DNA of 43,948 nucleotides from Burkholderiaceae bacterium (GTDB lineage Bacteria; Pseudomonadota; Gammaproteobacteria; Burkholderiales; Burkholderiaceae_C): positions 1 through 43,948 of the forward strand of contig JAEUOY010000039.1 in assembly GCA_016790515.1 (NCBI GenBank), written 5' to 3'. Below are positions 36,567 through 43,469 of this stretch, one piece after another. Numbering within the stretch: the first letter of the stretch is position 1; each line of letters opens with the position of its first letter. The position numbers and the translations under genes are program-made. Under the pieces are notes generated by a model that saw only the letters and a program-made list of their open reading frames with translations, ran no database searches and was not told the origin of the DNA.

Positions 36567-36589
36567 GCTGCCCATTTCTCGCGGGCAGC
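36567..36589 (+). promoter_or_regulatory. Leader hairpin touching the ribosome site
   Basis: GCTGCCC-N9-GGGCAGC, a perfect 7-base stem. It ends immediately before GGAGG (36590-36594), the likely ribosome site of the lipoprotein gene starting at 36606. It may influence translation or end upstream transcription. No ligand domain is recognisable. Confidence 0.35.
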
Positions 36590-36605
36590 GGAGGATGCCA
36601 GCCCC

Positions 36606-37721
36606 ATGCGAGTCGCCGCTGTTGCACGCCCCTCGACGAAGCACGGCCGGCCGCGTGCCGCCACCGCGCTGCTCGCCGCGCTGCTGCTGGCCGGTTGTGC
36701 CGGCTCGCCGCTGATCCCGTTCACGACCGACTCGCCGCCGCTGGTGCTGGTGCCGGCGGCGCAGGCCGGCGTGATCGACCAGCGCGGCCGCTTCCGCGAG
36801 ATCTACTGCGCGGTGCTGCTGGCGCGCGCCGGCGAGGTGCCCGATCACCGCCCCTGCGACGATGCGCTGACGCGGCTGGGCACCGAGCCTGCCGGCAACG
36901 GCCGGCCGGTACCGCTGGGCGCGTCGAGCCGGCGCCTGATCGCCGCGGTGGTGCCCGGCATCGGCTACGACTGCTTCGCGCAATGGCTGCAGCCCGCCGG
37001 CATGGCCGCGCGCCATGTCGAGCGCTTCGGCTACGAGATGCGGCCGGTCCAGGTCGACGCGCTGTCGGGCACGGCGAAGAACGCGCGCCAGATCCGCGAC
37101 GCGGTGATGGCGATGGATGCCGGAGCGGGCGCACCGCGCATCGTGCTGGTCGGCTATTCGAAGGGCGCGCCCGACGCGCTCGAGGCGATCGTCGGCTACC
37201 CGGAGATCCGCCCGCGCATCGCCGCGGTGGTCAGCGTGGCCGGGGCGGTGGGCGGCTCGCCGTTGGCCAACGATGCCGAGCAGTACCAGGCCGAACTGCT
37301 GCAGCATTTCCCGGGCGCGACCTGCGACGCCGGCGACGGCGGCGGCGTGGCCAGCCTGCGCCCCGGCGTGCGCAAGGCCTGGCTGGCGCAGAACCCGCTG
37401 CCGCCGGAGGTGCCTTACTACTCGGTCGTGACGCTGCCGCAGCCCGAGCGCATCTCGCGGGTGCTGGGCGGCAGTGCGCGCAAGCTCGGCCGGATCGACG
37501 GCCGCAACGACAGCCAGGTGATCTTCTACGACCAGGTCATCCCGGGCTCGACGCTGGCCGGCTACGTCAACGCCGACCACTGGGCGATCGTGGTGCCGAT
37601 CGCCCGCAGCCATGACACCGTCGCGTCGCTATTCGTCGACCAGAACGCCTACCCGCGCGAGGCCCTGCTCGAAGCGGTGCTGCGCTTCGTCGAGGAAGAC
37701 CTCGCGGCGCGCGGCAGGTAA
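36606..37721 (+). CDS. Lipoprotein with alpha/beta-hydrolase nucleophile motif
   Basis: A 371-residue protein of unknown function. The N-terminal lipoprotein signal is ATALLAALLLAGC with acylated Cys31. A lipase-like nucleophile elbow is VLVGYSKGAPDAL with Ser185 (GxSxG). Candidate partners are Asp309 in IFYDQVIPG and His325 in VNADHWAIVVP, so a serine hydrolase triad is plausible. The segment RLIAAVVPGIGYDCFAQWLQ before it resembles the first strand and oxyanion loop. It is tethered to the inner or outer membrane facing the periplasm. The downstream phospholipase-C-like gene starts 37 bases after its stop, so they are likely one operon, suggesting linked action on lipids. The substrate is not known. 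Confidence 0.75.
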   Translation: MRVAAVARPSTKHGRPRAATALLAALLLAGCAGSPLIPFTTDSPPLVLVPAAQAGVIDQRGRFREIYCAVLLARAGEVPDHRPCDDALTRLGTEPAGNGRPVPLGASSRRLIAAVVPGIGYDCFAQWLQPAGMAARHVERFGYEMRPVQVDALSGTAKNARQIRDAVMAMDAGAGAPRIVLVGYSKGAPDALEAIVGYPEIRPRIAAVVSVAGAVGGSPLANDAEQYQAELLQHFPGATCDAGDGGGVASLRPGVRKAWLAQNPLPPEVPYYSVVTLPQPERISRVLGGSARKLGRIDGRNDSQVIFYDQVIPGSTLAGYVNADHWAIVVPIARSHDTVASLFVDQNAYPREALLEAVLRFVEEDLAARGR

Positions 37722-37758
37722 CGCCCCATCATCCACGGTGTCGAAGGACCGTCCCGCC

Positions 37759-39747
37759 ATGCCCTGCATTCGATCGGCGGCCCTGGCCGCAGTTCTGGCC
37801 TGCCTGGCCGCGGCCGGGCCCGCCCGGGCCTGGGTCTATCCCGAGCACCGCGACATCGCGGTGCTCGGCGTCCAGACACTCGATGCCGAACGCAAGGCGC
37901 GGTTCGAGCGCCTCTGGCACGAGGCCCGCGCCGGCCAGGAGCGGCGCCTGTGCGAGCAGGCCGCCGACGCCAGGCAGGGCGTGGCACCCGAGTGCATCGA
38001 CTGGGCGGCGTTCAGCGCGATCGCCGGCGACCACTCCTGCTCGAGCAGGAACATGCTCGACAACGTGCTGAAGACCGACTGGATCCTGCAGGTGGCCGAC
38101 GTGTCGGCGCAGCTGAAGCTGGACCTGGGGCGCATCGCGGTCACCGCGCGGCCGGAGCTGAACCTCAAGGACCGGAACCTGGTCGCCGACCTGCAGCGGG
38201 TGGTCGAGGACGAAGGCCTGCGCGCCGAACGCCAGAACGCGCTGCGCACCGCCGACATCCGCTTGCAGCGTGCCGATGTCGAGTACGCGACCCGCGCCGG
38301 CGCGAACAACGCGCATTTCCTGCTGCCGCGGCCGCGCACCGACACCACGCCGAAGGACTACGCCGAGCTGACCCTGACGCCGGGCTCGGAGATCAGCGCG
38401 ATCGGCGTCTACAGCTGGTTCCACCTCAGCGCGCTGCAGAAGGCCACCCGGCTGGCCAACGAGACGCTGGCGCCGGCCGAGCGCCAGGCGCTGGCGCTGG
38501 CGATGCTGGCCGACGAAGGTTTTGCGCTGCATTTCCTGCAGGACACCTTTGCCTCGGGGCATGTCGCCGGGGCCTGGGGCGACGTGTCGCAGCGCAAGGG
38601 CACGCACGACTTCTACAACGAGGCCGGGCTCGAGGCCTTCAGCTGGAAGGGCAGCAGCGACTCGATGGTGCTGATGGGCGACGCCCACATGCGCGCCGAG
38701 GACGCCGAGCGCGCTGCGCGCGTGGTGCGGGCCAGCCTGGAGCAGCTGGTCGACCACGCCACCGGGCGTGCCGGGGCCGGCCGCATTCCCCACACCCGCG
38801 CGGCAGCGGCCGAGCCCGACGCGCTCGACGTCTGCAAGACCAACACGCTGCAGCGGCGCGACGAAGCGCTGCGTGCGACGCCCGAGGCCTGGGTGCAGAT
38901 TCCCGAGGTGCTGTTGCAGACACCGGTGCCGGGTCTGGGCCCGGGGCTGGGCGCGATGCCGCGCTTCCGTGCCGAGGTCGGGCCGTTCATCGGCTTTGCC
39001 GGCGCGGCCGACACGCGCTTCGTCGGCGGCGGCTGGGTGCCGTCGGTCACTGCCAACGGCGCGGTGCTCGGCGCCGAGCTGTCGCTGCGCGCCGGCCTGG
39101 GGCTGGACGGCGTGATCAACGAATCGGGTGACGGCCTGGTGTTCGGCTCGATCGGCCTGCGCGGCGATTCGAAGTCGACCAACGACCAGCCGTTCTCGTC
39201 GCCCGCGCTGAGCGCCGCCGGCGGGGTGTCGGCGATCCGCTCGCGCTTCGGCATCACGACGCGGCTGCGCATGCCGTTCTACCTGATCCCGGGCGACCTG
39301 CTGTTCGCGGCGCCGGCCTACTTCTTCTCGCCCCAGACCTACACGACGATGGCCGTCACCGCCAGCAACGGTGGGCTGATTCCGTGGCAGTCGGGCTGGG
39401 CGACCCCGATCGGGCGCTTCCAGTTCGTGCTCGGGCGCGAGCTCGGCGCCACCTTCTACGGCTACGGCTTCGAGAACACCACCGTCGTGCCGCCCGCGGC
39501 GCTGGGCGGCGAGCCGCGGGTGGTCGACTTCAGGTCGATCAACTTCGACCTGCCGATCCTCGAATACCGGCCGTACCGCGCCTTCGACACCCAGCAGAGC
39601 TCGGCGGTGCTGGTCCAGCTGTTCGCCGCCGCCGACCTGCCCAAGGCGACCACGGTGACCTGGCCGCCGGGTGCGCCGGGGGTCAGGCTCGAGACCATCT
39701 ACTCGATCGGCCTGCGGCTGGTCTTCGACTGGCGCCGCTACTTCTGA
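37759..39747 (+). CDS. Secreted zinc-phospholipase-C/P1-nuclease-like protein with C-terminal barrel-like region
   Basis: A 662-residue exported protein. The signal peptide ends PARA at residue 24, leaving Trp25 as residue 1 and His30 as residue 6 of the mature protein. In P1 nuclease Trp1 and His6 are zinc ligands, and Trp1 is also one in zinc-dependent phospholipase C. Further candidate ligands are Asp91/His92 (GDHS), His186 or His222, then His258, Asp262 and His268 with H-x3-D-x5-H spacing, the spacing of P1 His116/Asp120/His126 and PLC His118/Asp122/His128. His283 with Glu288 or Asn287 follows. From about residue 400 the sequence changes to Gly/aromatic-rich strand-like segments ending FDWRRYF, like an outer-membrane barrel. 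I infer a surface-anchored metallo-phospholipase or nuclease. It follows the hydrolase lipoprotein by 37 bases. Confidence 0.75.
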   Translation: MPCIRSAALAAVLACLAAAGPARAWVYPEHRDIAVLGVQTLDAERKARFERLWHEARAGQERRLCEQAADARQGVAPECIDWAAFSAIAGDHSCSSRNMLDNVLKTDWILQVADVSAQLKLDLGRIAVTARPELNLKDRNLVADLQRVVEDEGLRAERQNALRTADIRLQRADVEYATRAGANNAHFLLPRPRTDTTPKDYAELTLTPGSEISAIGVYSWFHLSALQKATRLANETLAPAERQALALAMLADEGFALHFLQDTFASGHVAGAWGDVSQRKGTHDFYNEAGLEAFSWKGSSDSMVLMGDAHMRAEDAERAARVVRASLEQLVDHATGRAGAGRIPHTRAAAAEPDALDVCKTNTLQRRDEALRATPEAWVQIPEVLLQTPVPGLGPGLGAMPRFRAEVGPFIGFAGAADTRFVGGGWVPSVTANGAVLGAELSLRAGLGLDGVINESGDGLVFGSIGLRGDSKSTNDQPFSSPALSAAGGVSAIRSRFGITTRLRMPFYLIPGDLLFAAPAYFFSPQTYTTMAVTASNGGLIPWQSGWATPIGRFQFVLGRELGATFYGYGFENTTVVPPAALGGEPRVVDFRSINFDLPILEYRPYRAFDTQQSSAVLVQLFAAADLPKATTVTWPPGAPGVRLETIYSIGLRLVFDWRRYF

Positions 39748-39760
39748 GCCACGCTCGGGA

Positions 39761-39775
39761 CCGGGCGGCGCCCGG
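39761..39775. terminator. Hairpin between convergent genes
   Basis: CCGGGC-GGC-GCCCGG lies between the stop of the PLC-like gene and the stop of the SLAC1-family gene. There is no T-tract, so termination is inferred. Confidence 0.35.
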
Positions 39776-39787
39776 CCCGGCCCGCGC

Positions 39788-40792
39788 TCAAGCAGCGGTC
39801 GGGCCGGAGGCGGCGCCGATCGGGACGGTTTCCGGTGCGAGCAGGCTGCCGTCGCGCAGGCCGCGCCAGGTGGCCAGCGCCAGCGCCGCGATCAGCAAGG
39901 ACGTGAAGGCCAGCAGCGCCAGGCCCGCCAGGCTCATCGGCCCGGGCGGTGCCAGCCGCAGGCTGAGCGCGGTGAAGGCGGCCAGCGGGAAGCTCATGCC
40001 CCAGTGCGCGATGCCGAACGGCAGCGCGGCGATGCGGCGCAGCAGCGGCGCCGCCCACAGCAGCGAGAACAGCGCGACGCCCCACAGCGCCCAGACCGCG
40101 GCCGGCGCCAGCTCGAAGCGCAGCGCGGCCAGCCCTGCGGCGGCCGGCGGCGCGATGACGATGAAGTTGCTCGGCAGCAGGCGCTCGGGCCACGGGCCCT
40201 GGTTCGCCACCCGCACGAGCAGCAGCACCAGCACCACCGGCCAGAACAGCAGCCCGACGCCGGACTGCGCCGCGGCCCATTCGGCGCGCCCCAGCGGCAC
40301 GCCCGCCAAGGGCACCAGCACGTTGCCGACGATCGGCACGAACAAGGCCGGGGTCACGCCGGCCCACGACGCGCCGCCCGCCTGCGGGCCGCGCCACCAG
40401 CGCGACAGGACCCAGGCCGTGACCGACAGCTGGGCGAGCGAGGCGGCCCACCACAGTGTCTCGAGCAGCGGCCCCCGCAGGCCCGCGGCGACCGCCGAGC
40501 TCACCAGCAGGATCAGCGCGATCGGCAGCGCCGCCACGAACACATGCCGGACCGGGTGTTTCAGGTCCTCGGCCCAGGCCTCGGGGTGGCGGCGCAGTCG
40601 CCACAGGCTGGCGGCCGCCAGACCGGCGAACACCAGCGCTGCCAGCGCGCCGATCACCAGCGCCGCCGCGCCGGCGCCATCGCCCAGCAGCGGCACCGCG
40701 GCGTGCCAGGCCAGCGACAGCCCGGCCAGGCCCATGACCACGGCGTACCAGGCCGGGCCCAGGTGTTTCAGCGCAGCGCGATCGGCGGCCAT
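39788..40792 (-). CDS. SLAC1/TehA-family (TDT) membrane transporter
   Basis: A 334-residue inner-membrane protein with ten predicted helices, the TDT/SLAC1 layout. Recognisable family stretches are LGPAWYAVVMGLAGLSLAWH at the N-terminus, HPVRHVFVAALPIALILL, LVPLAGVPLGRAEWAAAQSG, LLPSNFIVIAPPAAAGLAAL and FGIAHWGMSFPLAAFTAL. Relatives are anion channels or exporters (plant SLAC1, Haemophilus TehA), sometimes linked to tellurite or C4-dicarboxylate/sulfite. Substrate not determined. It lies 13 bases upstream of nothing coding except its own end at the hairpin, and starts 13 bases after the OsmC-family gene stop, so the two are probably co-transcribed. Confidence 0.9.
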   Translation of the reverse strand: MAADRAALKHLGPAWYAVVMGLAGLSLAWHAAVPLLGDGAGAAALVIGALAALVFAGLAAASLWRLRRHPEAWAEDLKHPVRHVFVAALPIALILLVSSAVAAGLRGPLLETLWWAASLAQLSVTAWVLSRWWRGPQAGGASWAGVTPALFVPIVGNVLVPLAGVPLGRAEWAAAQSGVGLLFWPVVLVLLLVRVANQGPWPERLLPSNFIVIAPPAAAGLAALRFELAPAAVWALWGVALFSLLWAAPLLRRIAALPFGIAHWGMSFPLAAFTALSLRLAPPGPMSLAGLALLAFTSLLIAALALATWRGLRDGSLLAPETVPIGAASGPTAA

Positions 40793-40805
40793 CGGCTCGG
40801 TCTCG

Positions 40806-41252
40806 TCACTTCAGCCGTGCGCCGAGGGTGTCGAAGACCTCGACCGTCACCGGGATCGCCGGGCTCACGCTCTGCGTCACGGTGCAGTAGGCCTCGAAGC
40901 CGCCCAGCACGCGGTCCAGTCGTTCGATCGTCGCGGCCGGCACGCCCAGCGTCAGCCGGGCGGTCAGCCCGAGCACGCGCAGGCGGCCTTCGGCGTTGCG
41001 TCCGACCTCCGCCTGCACGGTGCAGGACAGCTGCCCGCTCGCCTGCTTGAACTTGCGCAGCGCGAACAGCAGCGACGCGCTCAGGCAGTTGCCGACCGCG
41101 GCGGCCAGCAGCTGCGTCGGCGACGGGCCCGCACCTTGGCCCAGCGGCGGCGGTTCATCGGCACGCAGGGCAGGGCCCGGGGTGCCGAAGTCCATGTCGA
41201 ACTGGTAGTCCTGCACCTGGGTCAGGCGCACGCCCTCGGCGGCATCGGTCAT
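40806..41252 (-). CDS. OsmC/Ohr-family protein
   Basis: A 148-residue cytoplasmic protein of the OsmC superfamily, whose studied members reduce organic or inorganic peroxides with a Cys pair. The N-terminal strand YQFDMDFGTPGPALRADEPP leads to the helix SPTQLLAAAVGNCLSASLLF, containing the first conserved Cys. The second Cys lies in GFEAYCTVTQSVSPAIPVTV near the C-terminus. The spacing fits OsmC-type redox proteins. The start at 41252 has AGGAGA about seven bases ahead. It sits 37 bases downstream of ccoG on the same strand and may be transcribed with it. Confidence 0.9.
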   Translation of the reverse strand: MTDAAEGVRLTQVQDYQFDMDFGTPGPALRADEPPPLGQGAGPSPTQLLAAAVGNCLSASLLFALRKFKQASGQLSCTVQAEVGRNAEGRLRVLGLTARLTLGVPAATIERLDRVLGGFEAYCTVTQSVSPAIPVTVEVFDTLGARLK

Positions 41253-41289
41253 CACGGGTTCTCCTGGGTGGGTGGGGCTGCAGGCGGCC

Positions 41290-42756
41290 TCAGCGCGGCA
41301 GCACGAAGGTCGACTTCTCGCGCAGTGTGCGCGAAGTGTCGGCGCCCTGCGCCTCACGCTCGATGGAGAAGAGGATCTCGTGGACCCCGGGCGCCGTACC
41401 GGCGGCGGTCTGCGGCGGCACGCGCAGCGTCACCGCGACCCAGCGCGCCTCGGTCGGCCCGACCGCCACGGCCTTGGCGTCGAGCACGCGCAGCCCGGGC
41501 AGGCCCTCGGCGCCGATCCGGTAGCGCTGCGCCTGCTCGGTGGCGTTCATGATCTGCAGGCGGTAGACGTTCTCGACCTCGCCGTCGTCGATCTGGCGGG
41601 CCAGCGTCGAGCGGTCGCGCACCACGTCGACCTTGAACGGCGGGCGCAGCGCGATGCTGGTGGCCAGCGCCGAGACGATCAGCACCAGCACCGCGCCGTA
41701 GACGATCACCCGCGGGCGGAAGAGGCGGCGCAGGCGCTGGCCGCGCGCGAGCTGCTGCGCCAGGCCGTTCTGCGTGTCGTAGCGAACCAGCCCCGGCGCG
41801 TAGTTAACCTTCTTCATCACCTCGTCGCAGACGTCGATGCAGGCGGCGCAGCCGATGCATTCGTACTGCAGGCCCTTGCGGATGTCGATGCCGGTGGGGC
41901 AGACCTGCACGCACAGCCCGCAATCGATGCACGAGCCCAGCCCGAGGCGGGCCGGGTCGGCCTTCTTCGAACGCGAGCCGCGCGGTTCGCCGCGGGCCGC
42001 GTCGTAGCTGATGATCAGGGTGTCCTTGTCCAGCATCGCGCTCTGGAACCGCGCGTACGGGCACATGTACTTGCAGACCTGCTCGCGCATGAAGCCGGCA
42101 TTGCCGTAGGTGGCGAGGCCGTAGAACAGCACCCAGAAGGTCTCCCAGGGGCCCAGGCCCAGGCTGGCGGCCGCGCCGGCGAGCGAGCGGATCGGCGTGA
42201 AGTAGCCGACGAAGCTGAACCCGGTCCACAGTGCCATCGCGATCCACGCCGCGTGCTTGCCGCCGCTGCGCCACAGTCGCTGGCGGGTCCAGCCGCCGGC
42301 GTCTAGCCTCATGCGGGCGGCCCGGTCGCCCTCGAACTGGCGTTCGACCCACATGAACAGCTCGGTGTAGACGGTCTGCGGGCAGGCGTAGCCGCACCAC
42401 AGGCGGCCGGCCACGGCGGTGAACAGGAACAGCGCATAGGCGGCGATGACCAGCAGCGCCGTCAGGTAGATGAAGTCCTGCGGGTAGAGCACCAGGCCGA
42501 AGACGTAGAAGCGCCGCGTGCCCAGGTCGAACAGCACCGCCTGCCGCTGGTTCCACATCAGCCAGGGCGTCAGGTAGAAGGCCAGCTGGGTGATCCAGAC
42601 CAGGGCCCAGCGCCAGGTCACGAAGCGGCCGCTGACCGCACGCGGGTAGATCTTCTTCTGCGCCTGGTACAGCGAGACGATCTGCACGCCGTTATCGGCG
42701 CCGGCGGCGGCAGCGGCGGTCTGCAGGCCTGCAGCCTGGGAGCGCGGAAGTTCCAT
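41290..42756 (-). CDS. ccoG: Cytochrome c oxidase accessory protein CcoG (FixG/RdxA family)
   Basis: An inner-membrane ferredoxin-like protein needed for copper supply to cbb3-type cytochrome oxidase, where it acts as a copper reductase. The 488-residue protein has membrane helices from about residue 50 (WALVWITQLAFYLTPWLMWN) and the family CGYACPQTVYTELFMWVER and EQVCKYMCPYARFQSAML motifs. The cytoplasmic 2x[4Fe-4S] domain has CIDCGLCVQVCP and CIGCAACIDVCDE. A last helix (VIVYGAVLVLIVSALATSIA) is followed by a periplasmic IG-like domain. The start at 42756 was chosen because conserved sequence begins soon after (QIVSLYQAQKKIYPRAV). The ccoNOQP oxidase genes are not in this window. Confidence 0.96.
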   Translation of the reverse strand: MELPRSQAAGLQTAAAAAGADNGVQIVSLYQAQKKIYPRAVSGRFVTWRWALVWITQLAFYLTPWLMWNQRQAVLFDLGTRRFYVFGLVLYPQDFIYLTALLVIAAYALFLFTAVAGRLWCGYACPQTVYTELFMWVERQFEGDRAARMRLDAGGWTRQRLWRSGGKHAAWIAMALWTGFSFVGYFTPIRSLAGAAASLGLGPWETFWVLFYGLATYGNAGFMREQVCKYMCPYARFQSAMLDKDTLIISYDAARGEPRGSRSKKADPARLGLGSCIDCGLCVQVCPTGIDIRKGLQYECIGCAACIDVCDEVMKKVNYAPGLVRYDTQNGLAQQLARGQRLRRLFRPRVIVYGAVLVLIVSALATSIALRPPFKVDVVRDRSTLARQIDDGEVENVYRLQIMNATEQAQRYRIGAEGLPGLRVLDAKAVAVGPTEARWVAVTLRVPPQTAAGTAPGVHEILFSIEREAQGADTSRTLREKSTFVLPR

Positions 42757-43000
42757 GAGTCGAGCCCTGTCCACACGGCGTTCGGTGCTCGGCCGAAAGC
42801 AGCCGCCTGCACCCACGCCATGCGCTGTGTCTGCAAATAACCTGCCAAGCCGGCCCGGGATGCGTCCGCGCGGCGTGCAGCCGCGGGCCGGGCAGCTTTG
42901 CTGCGAGCCGATGCGCAGGGTGCAGGCGACGGGAAGGCCTTGCGCAGCAAGCCTGCGCGCGGTCGCGACCTGGGCGCACACCGGCGCCGGCATCGGCTGT

Positions 43001-43065
43001 TCGGCAGTCCTTGGCAGTGCGTTGGCAGCGAGTTGGCAGTGATTCGGCGGCGAACTGGCAGTCGC
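43001..43065 (+). repeat. Phased 11-bp direct repeats (TTGGCAG core)
   Basis: GGCAG or GGCGG cores begin at 43003, 43013, 43024, 43035, 43046 and 43057, that is one 10-base and four 11-base steps. The best units are TTGGCAGTGCG, TTGGCAGCGAG and TTGGCAGTGAT. All cores therefore face the same side of the helix, like a cooperative protein-binding array. It lies about 80 bases upstream of the possible -10 of the small lipoprotein gene. Confidence 0.7.
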
Positions 43066-43144
43066 GTCGGCGCTCTGGCGCTGGCGGACCACGGCGCGAC
43101 GGCCGCGCCGGGCCCGCCGCAGCCCGACCCAGCGCCGATGGCGC

Positions 43145-43150
43145 TATGCT
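43145..43150 (+). promoter_or_regulatory. Candidate -10 element of the small lipoprotein gene
   Basis: TATGCT 37 bases before ATG 43188. If used, the in-frame ATG at 43146 would lie inside the promoter and could not be the start. Confidence 0.35.
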
Positions 43151-43187
43151 GGTCGCACCGAGACCTGCCTGCGTCCACGCGCCCGCC

Positions 43188-43391
43188 ATGATCGAACTGT
43201 TCCCGCCTCGCCGGACCCTGGGCGTCTGCCTCGCCTGCTGCCTGATCGCCGTCGCGGGATGCGGCACGGTCGCCAAGGCGCCGCCGACCACCGGCGTCTG
43301 CCACATCAAGGACGGCAGGATCGACCGCACGATCGTCCGCGAGACCGACTGCGACCAGGCTGCCGGCACCTGGGAAGTGCGGCCGTTGTAA
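43188..43391 (+). CDS. Small lipoprotein, 67 residues, function unknown
   Basis: A short predicted lipoprotein. The basic N-region (MIELFPPRRTLG) and hydrophobic core end in the lipobox IAVAGC with Cys25. The mature peptide is about 43 residues with two further cysteines (TGVCHIKDG and ETDCDQAAGTW), likely a disulfide loop, and a final Gly-Thr-Trp-Glu segment. I do not recognise the family. An in-frame ATG at 43146 would add 14 residues but spoils the signal peptide and lies within a possible -10. No good ribosome site is seen. It lies 78 bases before the phosphofructokinase gene on the same strand. Confidence 0.7.
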   Translation: MIELFPPRRTLGVCLACCLIAVAGCGTVAKAPPTTGVCHIKDGRIDRTIVRETDCDQAAGTWEVRPL

Positions 43392-43469
43392 GGCGAGCCG
43401 CCGCGCCGCCCCGATGCCGCCGCCGATCACCACCACCGGACTACCGACACCCCTGGAGGGCAGAACAAC

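Larger units (their letters stand above)
42757..43187. other. 431-bp non-coding gap between ccoG and the small lipoprotein gene
   Basis: This divergent intergenic region is the longest gene-free stretch in the window. I see no RNA gene and no FNR-like box near ccoG. It contains a phased array of 11-base direct repeats at 43001-43065 and a -10-like element at 43145-43150. The rest shows only short GC-rich inverted repeats. Confidence 0.6.

Noticed and set aside
43001-43065. The phased repeats as a CRISPR array or replication iterons
   Set aside because: Units are 11 bases with no unique spacers, and there are no cas or replication genes nearby.
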